DNA of 64,000 bases from Neoceratodus forsteri (GCA_016271365.2 CM028132.1:1187659001-1187723000), one strand, 5' to 3'; numbered from the stretch's first letter, positions 33,600 to 45,094 are shown. Notes: generated by a model from the letters alone, not told the origin. Numbers and translations are program-made.

Positions 33600-34850
33600 T
33601 AAAGATAAACTTTCTGTTATGTAGGGTGAAGAAAGGCAGTGCCAACATGTGTTCCAAAGCACTGTTCTTATATCTGAGAACTTCTTTCAGTCTTGCATAA
33701 TCTCATATGGCAGGTCATGAAAAACTGTAATACTTGCACCATCTAATTCTATCCTCTTCTTATATACTGCCTGAATGACAGAGTCCTGTGTCTGTAGTTC
33801 TCATAAACTTTATTACAAGTGCTCTAGGTGGAAGACCATCATCTTGTCTTTTTCACAGTGATCGATGGGCTCTATCCAGCTCAATATTTTTCATATCTCG
33901 TAGAGAGTCCAAAAACACAGAAAACTTTTTTGCACTGTTTGGGTGACAAGACATTTTCTAATCCCACTGCTCTGGCACCCCAACTACCTGGATATTTTTC
34001 CTCCTAGCTCCGGATTCATAGCCAACCATTTTATTTCTTAATTCTATTATATCAGCTTCCTGTTTATGTAATCTCCATGTTATCATATTGTCTTCCAGCT
34101 GTGAAATCCTTTTTCCACTTCAGTTCTTAGAATTACATCCTCTACTTCAGCTGCCATCTGTGTCATTTTCTTCATTTAGTAACTGCAGTTCTTCCTTAAC
34201 AGCAGTGATGGGTGCAGTTTCTTTTTTAAGCTCTCAGATTTCATTTAGAATAGTTTTGGCCCATTCCAGTATAGGTTTCTCTTCCTCTCAAACGTTTGTA
34301 AAATTGTTGCCTTTTTGATTGGTGGAATTGGATTCTGCATCTGAAACGACTTCAAATTCTGGTCCTATGTTATACTTGTCTAACTCTGAATTGTTTAGCT
34401 CCCCCTCCTCTGTTATTATAGAAGGTATTACCATTTCGGAGTTCTTAACTGTTGACTCTGAATACTACTGTGGCACAACATGTACAGGAGAACCTTCAAT
34501 GAAAACACCCGATACCGCATCTTCATGCCCCTCTTTTACTTGAGCTTGGGTTCTTTGTTTTTTTTCAAAGACTGCTATCTAGATATTTTAGGGGTTTGGA
34601 ATACTTAAGAGCACACCTTTAGTTTCACCCTGTACTTTTACATCCATCTGCTCTGGCTCTTTGAAAAGTCTTGCACGTGGAGGCTTTCGTTGTTGCTTTT
34701 GGGTTGAAGTATTTTCTCACTTTGACTTTCTAGTTTGTCTGACATGTGATACTGCAAATCTTCTTACTGCTCCAGCCGAGCTTTTTGCTGCTGTCCAGCA
34801 TATTCCCGAACTCTGATGTCAGCATTCACCACCTGCTTCGGTGCCATTTT
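33600..34850 (-). pseudogene. L1/Tx1-type LINE ORF1 remnant
   Basis: The minus strand from about 34050 reads IIELRNKMVGYESGARRKNI, then QVVGVPEQ, MKNIELDRAHRSL, DGLPPRALVIKFMRTTDTG and EEDRIRW. This is the order of the L1 ORF1 RNA-recognition domain: a RRxNIxxxGxPE-like block, an IERAHR block and a PRxxIxxF block. Upstream (34050-34300) is a charged, coiled-coil-like stretch, and up to 34850 a Gln/Lys-rich start. Several stops break it. ORF1 protein binds LINE RNA. Confidence 0.65.
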
Positions 34851-35109
34851 ACCTGGCATCTCATTACTCCGTATGTATTCCGTTCCCAGCTCAGCATTAG
34901 TTTATTTTCCAGCAGTGGCTGCTGTTGTGCAGTCCTCAAATTTATAATTTCTGTAGTACAGTATTCAGAGGGTTCAGCAGTGATTCTAATGCAGCCACGG
35001 GAGATTCTTGGAGAGCCATTTCTTGGTGCTGAGCATCCACCTTCTGTGAGGCTTACAATAAGTTTAAAGCTTCTTTATTCTCATTTAGCTCTTTCTGTTT
35101 AAACCTGAT

Positions 35110-36060
35110 GCCAAAGACCTCGTTCTAGCAGGTAGTGCGATGTTTGCTTAGCAGCCATTGCTCTTTGCTGTTGCTCCAGCATGCTACACCGCTGGGGCCT
35201 GGTCTGAAAGCAAGCAACCCGAAGAGAGCAGTAGGAGTGCTCGACTCTTGCAGATTGCTGACAACTATTCTGGACTACGGTGTCCCCAGGGGCCTGTTCC
35301 ATCACGTTTCATTGGCAGTGTGCATGCTTCCACTGGGAAAGATTAAGTGCTACAGCTTGGAGTTTCACTGCTATACAGACAATACCCAGCTGTATGTGCC
35401 CTTTGATCCTGACAGGGAGTTGTCTCGCTGAGACTAGAACAGTGCTTGGAGGAGATCAGGGTTTGCTTGGCCTCCAACTGGTAGGCTCCAAATCCCACTT
35501 ACCAGTGGTGTGAAAAGAAAAAACAGATATTAGCTGTTCATGGTAGCTTTAATCTGCCCACCCGTCATGGGGTTAGACTTCGGGCAGCAAGTGAAGTGCA
35601 CAGTCTGTGGGTAGTTCTTGACAGTCAGTTGACATTTGATTATCAGGTGTCTTCTGTAGTCAGGAACTGTTCTTACCATCTGAAAAATACTGCTAGACTG
35701 CGCTTCCTGCTTGATTCTGCTGAACTCGTCACCCTAGTGAATGCCCTCGTATTTTTATATCTCAGCTACTGTTGTGCACTCTATAAAGGCTTACCTGGAG
35801 GTCAGCTGCATTTGGAGCTGTTCAGAGCGCATTTGGAGGTCAGATGATATCACTCTCTTGTTACCTGCTCTGGGCTGGCTGCTTGTTAGATGGCACATTG
35901 ACTTCTGGGTTCTTTTAACACCATATAAAGCGCTGAATGGACTGGGTCCTCAATACCGCAGTGAGCTCCGAATTCTCTACATGACCTTCAAGGATCTGAC
36001 GTCCAGAGTCAGGGACTCCTCCAGCTGCCACCTTGAAAGTTAAAATCTAATGGTGACCAG
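35110..36060 (+). pseudogene. L2-like LINE reverse transcriptase, C-terminal half
   Basis: It starts near 35255 with LDYGVPRGLFHHVSLAVCML, then PLGKIKCYSLEFHCYTDNTQ followed by LYVPFDPD, the RT active-site region in which YADD has become YTDN. Then VVLDSQLTFDYQVSSVVRN (~35610), NALVFLYLSYCCALYKGLP (~35750), and after a shift LLPALGWLLVRWHIDFWVLL and YKALNGLGPQYRSEL (~35950). These are the L2-type thumb and C-terminal blocks. The copy is truncated at its 5' end and dead. Confidence 0.8.
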
Positions 36061-36200
36061 GTTTGTTGGTGGCTGCTCCAGTCCCCTAGAATGCACTGGG
36101 CTCATACTGTTAGGAGCTTTTCATCTTTTAGAAGTCAACGAAAAATGCACTTACTCCTCTTGCAAGCTTATGGGTAGTTTCGTTAGCCTTGGTTTGTGTT

Positions 36201-36773
36201 ATTTATATGGTTTTTTTGTACCTCCCCGACTGGCCACTCCTTCGGCCACATACACAGGACCCCCCAGCCACCAGTTCTCCCTCGGTTGCCATCCACTGCC
36301 CCCGCTACTGCCAGTTGTACCCAGGTGACCCAACATATCCCTTCCATCAGACGAGTCCCCCCTTCTGGGGGAGAAGTGCCTGGAGGCCGGCGGGGGTCAG
36401 CACGGGGCTATCCTAGGCTACCGTGGTGCTGGGAACTGGTGGTCATCATCTAGTTGGTCAGGGCGCTTTTTTCCTGTTTTCTGGCTTTGTCCACCCACTG
36501 CAGGTGCACCACAGCGTGTGTCCTGAGTGGGGACGTCTGGTAGTGCATGATCACTCACACTGTCTGTGACACCACTTGGAGCCATCAGGAGCCACTAGAC
36601 AGGCAGCAAAGCACCTTTGCTCCACCGGGAGGGAGGCATCCAAGGGATGCGCTGAATTCCCTGCCTTCCGGTACCCACTCCTGACGTCCCAGGCTCAGGA
36701 TCGTAAACCCGGATCACCTGCGTGCCAAGCAAAACACCCATCACTCGGCACCACAGGGCTGGCCATTTATATG
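36201..36773 (-). mobile_element. tRNA-derived SINE, minus strand, 9-bp TSD
   Basis: ATTTATATG repeats at 36201-36209 and 36765-36773. The T-run at 36211 is the tail. The minus-strand head reads GGCCAGCCCTGTGGTGCCGA, with a degenerate B box (ATCCGGGTTTACGATCC). Body ~555 bp. It lies just downstream of the L2-like fragment and is older than the 7603 copy, judging by box decay. Confidence 0.8.
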
Positions 36774-36789
36774 TTTTTTATGGCAGGAT

Positions 36790-36814
36790 ACTGCCAGAAG
36801 TGTGGATGAACAAC
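36790..36814. repeat. 25-base DIRS ITR scrap
   Basis: CTGCCAGAAGTGTGGATGAA and the five bases after it match the reverse complement of the DIRS-D left ITR outer part (38432-38462) with one mismatch. No other DIRS sequence adjoins. Confidence 0.5.
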
Positions 36815-36925
36815 AGACCTAGGTTTGAATCCCACAGTCGCCTAGGTGCATACTGTGTGATCCTGAGCAAGTCACTTAACTTCCTTGTGCTCCCAGGTCA
36901 CATCTGGAAACAAGCTTCAGCTTAG
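36815..36925 (+). mobile_element. MIR/CORE-SINE-like fragment
   Basis: CCTAGGTTTGAATCCCACAG resembles a tRNA B box with flanks, and GTGATCCTGAGCAAGTCACT with TTAACTTCCTTGTGC follows. This is the pattern of the MIR/CORE-SINE central region. Confidence 0.6.
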
Positions 36926-38396
36926 TGTGCTACTCCTGGTTAAACAATGTTCCTTTTCCCTTATGAGATTTTACGGTTTAGGACACGAATGCTATTTATG
37001 ACTCTCTTATATCTGTTTGTGAATTTAGTGGTGAAGCCATTTGTTTGCTCTGAACAGGCACTCTGATCCTTACAGGATCTGCTGTTGGGATGCAAGAGGG
37101 AGCATGACCACAGTGCAGAGTAGGACTCTGCATATTATTCCAAATTCTGTCTTTGGGGCAACCACTCAGGCTCAAGATGACTGCGGACTTGCATGACATC
37201 GGTAGTAAACTCCTGTTAGAATATATCACACCAAATTTTATATAAATTATTTTGCTTATATAAGTACAATTTGTTACACAGGTACAACAGTTTGGATTCC
37301 AGTGATATGAAGATATAACACATACTTTATTATTTATAGAACTCTAGTTACATTGTGCATATACAAATACACAGCAGTTATAAGGGAAAATGGTGTTGCC
37401 AACAGAAGCTCACTTCACCAACCCCTGCTTATGCAGCTAATTATGAGAGCAAACCAAGGACAACCATTTCCACTCTCCCAGCCCATTCCTCTCATATCCT
37501 CACCTGATACTAAGTACTACCACATGCTCTGGATTATACAATTTCTCAGTTCTGATTCAAATCGCTACATATTGCTTCACGCTGCTAAGACACCTGCACT
37601 GCTTTTGTACCTCCACTCAGCTACTGTATATTTACTGTTGTGTACGTACCTTCTTATTGATTGCTGTGGTTTCCCTTACCTGCCTGTTGCACTTCCTTCC
37701 CCCACTCCCCCAGGACGCATCCGGAATCGAGCAGTAGCCTGCTCAGTATGCCTTCCTGGTAAAACTCTTAAATAAATAAATAAAATATTTGGATGTGGGC
37801 AAGGTAGATGTATGTAGAGTCAGATAATGGAGTATACCAACACAGTGGCAGCTGTTCATGAAAGATGTAAAAGATCACCTCCTGGTCCTAGATTTTTTTT
37901 TAGTTAGGACCTTAAGCTGTGCTGTATGGTTTCAGGGGGTCCAATACATGTTCCACTACATTCGCCCTATTTTCAACTTTGTCTGTTCTTACAGTAAGGA
38001 CTTAGAGTTTGGTATTTATCCCAGATTTTGGGTGCTGCAATCCTAAATGCCTTTTAACTTAGCATTCACTTTGTTTTTGGGGCATGGTGGACTTCCCTTT
38101 GTCTGTAACCTTATGCTGTAAACTCTGATGGATTTTATGAGTAAACCATTTAAGTAGTCAAGGGATGTGCCTGGAGTGCATTTATACACAGAAATTGCCC
38201 AGTGCAACTCTCTTCTAACCTTGAGAGCTGGATGCTAATTGACTTGTATGGGTCACAGTGGTGTGTTGTTCACCACACAGCCAGTGAAAACCTGAATGTT
38301 TGGTTGTAGATGACAGTGTATACAGTATTGTTTGACACGCCATCCTGTAGACCATATCAGCATACTCTACAGTGGGGGGAAAAAAAAACAAAAAAA
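36926..38396. other. unassigned non-coding stretch
   Basis: No recognisable domain. An AAATAAATAAATAAAAT tract at about 37770 could be a LINE tail, but no coding part is attached. A-rich sequence precedes the left end of DIRS-D. Confidence 0.35.
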
Positions 38397-38720
38397 CAGG
38401 TTATTCACCTGTAACAGTAGTTCTAGGAGTAGTAAATGTTGTTCAGCCACACTTCTGGCAGTGTCCTTTCCCTTTAAGGGTTGCCAGAAAGTCTGAAAGA
38501 TGGCTCCACCCACCCACCCGGTAGGTATATCCCTCAGCTCCACCCCATGATGCCAGATCTTGCCTGCTGGAAAGCAGAGTGTGAGCGCTGAAGCTAGGGA
38601 GGTCGGGTGGGTCCGTGTGGATGAACAATGTATACCACTCCTAGAACTACTGCTACAGGCGAGTAACCTGTTTTTCTAGGGACATGGATATGTTGCTCTC
38701 TCTCCACACTTCTGGCAGAC
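38397..38720. repeat. DIRS-D left end: palindrome arm, 3' ITR and ICR
   Basis: 38397-38445 is the reverse complement of 38627-38675. The ITR follows GTTCTAG at 38419. After the palindrome partner, TTCTAGGGACATGGATATGT at 38674-38693 repeats the 5' terminus. Confidence 0.85.
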
Positions 38721-39148
38721 TCCTAGCAGTTCTCCGGGAGGAGGGAGGCAAGGTGCACACCCACTACTTCGTGAATAAAGACTGGAGAACTGAGGCCCCA
38801 AAACCAGCATCCCAGCATGACTCAAGGTCGATGTGATAATGGGAAATAAAGGTGTGTGCCGACTTCCAGGTAGCAGCCCTGCAGATTTCCTGGATAGGGA
38901 CATCCCTAGAAGCAACCACCAACGCAGCAGTATGGTGGGTGGAATAAGCCCTCAGTCTTATGGGAGGTTCCCTACCCACCAACTTATAGCAGAGATCAAT
39001 GCATGATGTAATCTATCTCCCAATCGTCCACTTGGCTGCAGGTCTGCCAGGTGCGGCTTCAGTGTAGGTGACAAACAGCTGGTGGACCTTTTCCCGAACT
39101 CTGGCCGTGCGCTCTTTATAATAGGCGAGTGCTTACCTCAGGTCCCAA
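38721..39148 (-). pseudogene. DIRS-D tyrosine recombinase, C-terminal part only
   Basis: The open stretch from 38982 reads RLRAYSTHHTAALVVASRDV, then PIQEICRAATWKSAHTFIS and HYHIDLES. The nucleophile Tyr is present; HxxR has become YxxH. Upstream, to 39148, is the VRELVYYKERTARVREKVH-like middle segment. The N-terminal two thirds and the first catalytic Arg are deleted at ~39150, where the sequence jumps to the RNase H linker. The remnant cannot act. Confidence 0.85.
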
Positions 39149-39660
39149 GTATCCACTGAGGGGTGCCCCACTGGGAGAACAGAGTAGCATACCTCTGGAT
39201 GGAGAGACCACTCGTGAGACACCTTGCCCACTCGGCTGAAGGCATCAGCCAATTGACTGGAGGCTTCTGCCTCGTGGATGGCTAGGAGATCTGCCTCCAA
39301 GCTGCACACTAGGATCCAAGTGTGTTCATCTGAACTTGAACCACTTGACCCAAACAAACGGAGCAAACACAGTCAGCACCAGCCAAACTGCTTGGAGCTC
39401 CAGCAGGCTGATACGGTATCAGGACTCCTCGAGGATCCAGAGCCTGTGGACTCTGTGTTCCCCCAGGTGGGCACCCCAGCCTGTGAGAGAGGCATCAGAC
39501 ATCATAATGACCATCAGCTCGGGCCAGATGAATGGGATCCCTTCCTGCAGATGCTCTGGGACTGTCCACCACTGGAGAGCGTCTCACATCCTCTGGGTCA
39601 CTGTGACCAACTGGTCAAAGTGATCTCTGTACTGGGACCACTGGCTGGCCAGCTCCCACT
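39149..39660 (-). pseudogene. DIRS-D RNase H and linker remnant
   Basis: The minus strand near 39300 reads VCSLEADLLAIHEAEASSQLAD then AFSRVGKVSHEWSL, matching the fourth acidic block of B. Near 39500-39420 in other frames lie the first and second acidic regions: SGWGAHLGEHRVHRLWILE- and LLELQAVWLVLTV-like. The sequence stops at 39660 in the segment corresponding to B 12545. Confidence 0.75.
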
Positions 39661-39895
39661 ACATATATTTTATATCAGCAGATAGGCAAGGGAGGAAAAA
39701 AGATAGAACAGCAAGGGAAGACTGAGACAGTGAGAGGCAAAGAACTGCAAGACTATTGGGATGATCAAATCCTGGGTCTCAATGGAAAATTTGGTTGTGC
39801 AACCAGACAGACAAGAGACAGGAATGGAAAGAACAGAACAGATCACTGCATTCAAACTCTTCATAACAACTGGGACCAGGTTCTATTCAATCCTG
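39661..39895. other. foreign filler within DIRS-D
   Basis: This A/G-rich stretch matches no other DIRS copy in the window. It replaces about 415 bases that contain the RT YLDD motif in B (B 12545-12960). There is no evident poly-A, TSD or inverted repeat. Confidence 0.7.
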
Positions 39896-40351
39896 TCACA
39901 CCTGAGGGCCGAGGCAGGGCCGAATGGCATGACCTGGAACTAGTACAGGTCTCCTTCTGCCTGGAAGCGGAGGACCCTTTGGTAGACGGACGGTTGGGAT
40001 GTAGAAGAATGCATCCTGAAGATCCAGACAGCAGAACCATATGTCTTGCTTGAGAGATGGAATGATCTGGGACAGAGTCACCATCCTGAAGGAGTGGGAC
40101 CTGAGAACTTGATCAGATCGTGCAGATCTAAAATGGGGCGCCAGCCCCACATCCACTTTGGCACCAGGAAATATCTGGAGACAAACCCTGGGTGTGCAGG
40201 AGGATCTGCTACTCTGACCACCACCTCCTTGAGGAGGGGTATGGCTATGTTGTCTTGGAGAGCCAACTGAGTATCTGCAGATACCAAGCCCTCCTGTGGA
40301 GCATGGGCTCGGCTTGGAGGCAGACCCTAACTGACCACCTCCAGAACCCAC
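39896..40351 (-). pseudogene. DIRS-D reverse transcriptase, N-terminal part
   Basis: The minus strand gives SRYFLVPKWMWGWRPILDLH (~40185), RSHSFRMVTLSQIIPSL (~40090), DIWFCCLDLQDAFFYIPT (~40050) and FRAMPFGPASALRC-like sequence ending near 39900. The reading changes frame twice. The YLDD block and everything after it are lost in the replaced segment. The domain could not polymerise. Confidence 0.82.
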
Positions 40352-42735
40352 CTGTCTGTGGTAACAGCAGACCAGGCAGAAAGGAAGTGGCAGAGTCGGC
40401 CCCCCATGGGAGAACCCAGGGGAGGTGTGATGGGCATGGGGTTGGCAACCCCCATCCTATCACTGTGCAGGCTTGGTGGAGGAGGAGGACCTGACCGAGG
40501 AGCCACCAGGACCTTTGCCTCTGGGCTTTCAGGCCACCGAAGCCACTGACTTGGGCCGGGGTGCCAAGACTGGTACTGGGCTGGTTTGGTCGCAGGAGTG
40601 GCAGGCCAAAAGGGCTTGCGCTTCTGCTGCTTGGAGTTCTTCTGGATGGACTGGACAGCGTCCAAGGTGGCACTGGACTTCTCTATGCACTGGAGATGAC
40701 CGTCAACTCCAGGTCCAAACAAGTCAGTCCCCAGAAAGGGGATGTCCATGAATTTATGCTGGGTATCTGCTGTGAAGATAGCCATCCTCAGCCAGGCCCT
40801 ACGATGCATGGCAATGGCGGCCGCCATTGAGCGGGCACAAGAGTCCCCTATGTCCAGGGCTGTCTGGAGCTGCTGTTTGGCAACAGCATGACCCTGATCC
40901 CAGACCAGCTTGACCATGATCTGGAGGTCTGCAGGGAGATGAGGAAGCATCTCATCCAGGGACCCCAAGAGGGCATGGGAGAAGTGTGCCATGATGATGG
41001 TCGAGCTCGCCTGGTGGAGACTAAGCGAAGAGGCAGCATAAACCTTTTTTGCAGAGTAGTCCAACTTCTTGGACTCCTTGTCCAGAGGCTTGTCCATGTC
41101 CTTGTGGCCCGAATGCCAGAACACAGAATTAGTCACTATTCCCTCGGCCAAGAGGTGTTCCATGAATCCAGATAGGGAACCAATGGGCACTGCATATTTG
41201 CAGGCCATATGGGCAGATGGCTGGGGGGGGAGAGGAAGCAGGGTGCTGCCAAAGCTCCAGGGCTGGACTAACAATGACCTCACCCACCGGGAAGGCCTCC
41301 ATCGGTGAATCCCACTTGTCCAGGATATCAGTAAGAGGGTAATGGGCCGACATCTTAAGGGCTCTAACTGCATCCCCGTACAGTCGGAGATGAGACAGAG
41401 AATGTCCAAGAAGGACGGAGTGCCCTCCTCCGTAGACAGATCCTCGTCGACTGGACGGGAGTGGAGCGAGGAATCATCATCGGACTCTGAAGAGTCATCA
41501 TACAGTGGCTGCCCACTCGTGTCACCTTCAACCCTCCGTGGACAGTCGGGTGTGAGAGTGGCCGACAGCCGATGGGAAAGCCCCTCAGCCGACCGAGACT
41601 CCCTGGATGGAGCCCTGGATGGTGGCTGATGAGATGGCGGCTCCACTACTATCAGTGGAGAGGCCAGTTTAGGCAGAGCCAAAACAGTCTTCACTGGCTC
41701 TGCGGGCAGAGGGGTGGTGTCAACCAGCTCCAAGAGCTTCGGATGAGTAGGCAATGGCTGGGAAGGAGACAACCAGGTAATAGCTAGGGTGTGAGCCACT
41801 GTTGGCTTCTGACCATCCAGAACCAATTATTGCCACATGAGGTCCTCATAGCATCGACACAACTTGTATCGAAGCCTCCCCTCAGCAAAGGAAAACAAGG
41901 AAGAAGAATAGCGGCAGTGCCACTTATGATGCTGAGAATGGCGTCTGTGGGACCTGTGTGACCCACTGGAGGAAGACGATCGAGACTGGGACCGAGACCA
42001 TCAGGGGGACCGACACGGTTGCTCGGAGGGAACCGGGGAATGCCGCGGCTCCTCCTGGTCAACTGAAGCCTTCAGATCCAGCCCATTGGGTGGGACTGGC
42101 TGATTGGTGGTCGGCCTACGTCTCAGCAGGTTGGCCTGATGGGGGCACCACGGAGCCAGCGGTTAAGGTAATGGTTTCGACAGTGGTCGAAACTGAAGTT
42201 TCCTGGGACCAAGACCACTCTCCATCCCAAGAACATCGACAGTGAGTCTTCTCTTTGTCTTTTGACTCCTTTTTCCTAGCGTGTGAGCTGTGTGAGCCCA
42301 AAGGGCCTTCTCCCTTGGTCAGGAGAAACTGGCACAACTCCTTGAAGGAGCCTGAAAAGGTTGAGTCCAGTTTAAGAGGGACAAAGGCAGAAGCCGAAGA
42401 GGACTGTCCGGCAGCCTAAGCCGCTTCTGCCTCAAAGGCCTTCATCTGTTCTAGCTGTTCGGCAGACCCCGCGGCCACGGAGACCACACACCAGGCTTCT
42501 TTACATTTGACCAGCGGGTTCAGTTTTTCCGGGTGGCCCAGCTGCAAGCAAGCAAGATGGCCATCGAGCACGTTCAGGTGAAACGAGCTACACATTTCAC
42601 AGGCCTGGGTATCGTGGTCATGCCCCAGGCAATAAACGCATGTGGCATGCGGGTCAGGGCACGACATCTTCTGCCTGCATGGGCACCGGCAGAACCCGGG
42701 AGAGAACTTATCCTCCATCGCAGTCGCGATCGAAG
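40327..42735 (-). pseudogene. DIRS-D gag, continuous with the RT N-terminal extension
   Basis: The 5' part (~42720) reads MEDKFSPGFCRCPCRQKMSC, then CVYCLGHDHDTQACEMCSSF, a full Cys/His knuckle. A frame change and stops follow. From 41826 a 499-codon frame runs to 40327. It carries KVYAASSLSLHQASSTII, AHFSHALLGSLDEMLPHLP, RRAWLRMAIFTADTQHKF and DIPFLGTDLFGPGVDGHL (capsid-like core), then a Pro-rich linker. It continues without a stop into GGRLCHFLSAWSAVTTDRWV, the start of the RT protein. So gag and RT share one frame here. Confidence 0.85.
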
Positions 42736-42849
42736 ACCATGAAGGAGAAACTCTGAGTTTAAATTTGAGGTTAAGAAGAAAATCCAAAGATTTGAATGCC
42801 ACGGACTACTCAGCGCGGAAGCGGTAAGGAGGGAACCTGCTTTTTATAG

Positions 42850-43001
42850 CGAAAAGGAAGATCTAGTGTCATGGGGCGGAGCCGAGGGATATACCACCTG
42901 GGTGGATAGGAGGAGCCAGCTTTAAGACTTTCCGGCAACCCTTAAAGGGAAAGGACACTGTCAGAAGTGTGGATAGAACAACATATTCACGTCCCTATAA
43001 C
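42850..43001. repeat. DIRS-D right (5') inverted terminal repeat
   Basis: Reverse complement of 38420-38585 with few changes. Its outer end reads TATTCACGTCCCTATAAC. Confidence 0.85.
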
Positions 43002-43488
43002 ACTATATTAGCATTAGTTTTCTAGTTTGCATATCTAGGCGATGCTTGCATCCATTTATAAAATGGGCACTAAAACTAATGAAATGTGATGCCATGATCT
43101 AGCTTTCCACATGGCCGCCATGGTACTTAGCTTTATCACAAATCACTACGCCACTGCCAGACTAAAAAAAAAGACTGTGAGCCATTTTTTTCCTTGATAA
43201 ACAGTCTTGTATCCAGTACCCAAATATGGCATCAACATCCCTTCCCCACCATCTAGCAAAAGAAAAGAATACTAAGCATAATAAACATAGCGAACAGTTC
43301 TTATAGAACTGTGCTTTTCTCCAAAATTCGTATTACCCGCACTGTTTTTTTTTTTCAAAGTTGTGTTTTGGCGGCATTCTGACTTGCACCCACTCTCGCA
43401 GTTTGAACTGCATGGTTTTCACTTCCTGGTCTCCTGCCAACACTTCACATGTAAAATAAAAGTTAAAAAAAAAAAAAAAAAAAAAATC
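43002..43488. other. unassigned non-coding stretch
   Basis: No domain is seen. A 22-base A-run at 43466-43487 ends it and could be part of the SINE target site or another retroposon's tail. Confidence 0.4.
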
Positions 43489-44068
43489 TAGGGCCGGCCC
43501 GGTGGTGCTGAGGGCTGAGGCACTGGACGTCTCACCTCGCATCGGCGTCCCATGTTCGGGAATGGACATGGGTCGATGGGGGTTAGCAGGGAGGAGAAGG
43601 ATTAAGCATCCCCAGGACTGCTCTCCTTCTCTGGGAAGGGGGGTTAGTAGGGTCTGCCGTTTGCCTGCCCCCTAGCGGAGGCTGGGAGGTGGCACGCCAG
43701 CTCTAAAGAATGTGGGAGGGACTGAGGCAGGCGCAAGGCAGTGCGAGCGGAGCGTGCTGCACGCTAACGCCCGCCGCTGGCACCATTGTGCACGCCAGCT
43801 CCTCAGGGAAGGACCAGAAAAACAAGAAAATGAGAGTCCTCTGCAAGGATGACAATAGTCCCCCACCGCAAACAGGCCGAGGAAGGCACCTCCCCGAATA
43901 CTCATTTGGTCCGGTGGGTTGAGTTGCTCCCCACCCCCTGCCACGAAGGGTAAGTCATGGGGTTCAGGGGAGGGGGCCTCATACCTGGTGTCTGTGTGGG
44001 GTGGGGACATCAGAGGGTCAGCAGAGGACTCCGAGGGGGAGAAAAATAATAACTGAAAAAAAAAAAAC
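43489..44068 (+). mobile_element. tRNA-derived SINE, plus strand
   Basis: It starts GGGCCGGCCCGGTGGTGCTG, then GAGGGCTGAGGCACTGG (A box region) and CATGTTCGGGAATGG (B box), and ends with an A-run at 44057-44068. Length ~580 bp, like the 2280 and 7603 copies. The A-runs on both sides make the TSD uncertain. Confidence 0.85.
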
Positions 44069-44479
44069 CTCCTACCTGACAATAAATTGTAGAGATGAGA
44101 TTAGCAGTGGTGGGGGAAATCCCAGTCCTGGTCTCGCAACTGCACCATGATGCTGTTCTCCATTGTCACTTATGGAATGCCTTGACTCACTGCCCATGGA
44201 TGTCTCTCTCACGGCTCTGTCTTTACTTGCTCTGTCTGCCTAACTCTCTCTCTCGCATGCAGCATTAAAAACACTACTGACAGTAGTGAACTCCCAGACG
44301 TAATTACAAAATGGCCATTATGTACAGTACCACTATAAGGCAAAAAACTACAAGTACAGATTGCAAATTGGGTCAAAATACCCAAGTCAAACCTGTAAAT
44401 GCAAAAAAAGTTCCAGTAGGTGGAAGACTGTTTTAAGATTTAAAAAAAAAAAAAAAAGCCAGCAATTGTACGTTTTTCC
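44069..44479. other. unassigned non-coding stretch
   Basis: It has an A-run at about 44442-44457. No domain is recognised. Confidence 0.35.
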
Positions 44480-44750
44480 GGACTTAAAATATTGATTGTA
44501 AGAATTATGCATTTTTTAACAGTAAAAGCCCTTTTTATAAGTGCAATAACACACTATAGGGTGTGCATTGTGCTAGATCGCCGCACTTCCTGGGTGGCTG
44601 AAGGCACGAGGCTTCACAACGCACCGAGGCATGCAATGATCTTGCATAGTACACACCCTGTCATGCGTTATTCCTAGCGTGGCTAATGATTTGGTGCAGG
44701 TTTTTTGCTACATGTTCTATATGCTGATCAAAGGCCACACAAGGATACAA
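44480..44750 (-). pseudogene. LINE RT C-terminal remnant (left flank of DIRS-E)
   Basis: On the minus strand, right next to the DIRS-E left end, it reads CVAFDQHIEHVAKNLHQIIS and HARNNA. This resembles the HI..V..K segment that follows the RT active site in many LINEs. It should continue the RT fragment at 55461-55640 (…NAKKTKVLLFS…), which stops at the other end of DIRS-E. Beyond 44650 the similarity fades. Confidence 0.6.
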
Positions 44751-44968
44751 CAGTTATGCAAGAACTTACTGTAACAGTAGATCTTCAAGGGGATCTCCAT
44801 CATCAGATTTCAACATAGGAACTTCACCGTCAGTGAATGGGAAATCCACAAGGAAGATTTTCAGCAGTACAACTGGGCTCGACCACACCGATGATATAGA
44901 CATCAGCCAATGTAGCCAACCCTATAAAGGCATAGGCAGGCCCACGTCCTCATCAGTTCTTTCCCTCC
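44751..44968. repeat. DIRS-E left end: palindrome arm and 3' ITR
   Basis: 44751-44792 pairs with 45095-45143 as an inverted repeat. The ITR from 44789 matches the reverse complement of 55278-55460. Confidence 0.87.
44923..44955 (+). promoter_or_regulatory. candidate core promoter in the E left ITR, pointing inward
   Basis: A perfect TATAAA at 44923 is followed 32 bases later by TCAGTTC with the A at 44955. Confidence 0.6.
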
Positions 44969-45094
44969 AGAGTCGAAGGCTGATGCCCTGGGAACCCGTC
45001 TCAGAGAAATGATGGAAGCAGCACACAGCCAGGTCCTGAAAAGAAGCCCCAAAAAGGGAGAAGGTGGGAGAGAACAGACCTGATGACTGAGATC

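Larger units (their letters stand above)
38397..43001 (-). mobile_element. DIRS element D, internally deleted (~4.6 kb)
   Basis: Both ends are present: left CAGGTTATTCACCTGTAACAG and right CACGTCCCTATAAC. ITRs (38420-38585 and 42850-43001) match in inverted orientation, and an ICR lies at 38627-38720. Relative to B, about 1.0 kb of YR is missing at the junction near 39150. About 0.4 kb of the RNase H/RT region is also replaced by 235 bases of foreign sequence at 39661-39895. D belongs to the A/B subfamily. It carries the longest open frame of the window (499 codons). Confidence 0.9.

Noticed and set aside
37920..38340. A possible LINE or old SINE remnant
   Set aside because: It has a repeat-like feel, but I could not tie it to any coding block, internal copy or TSD.
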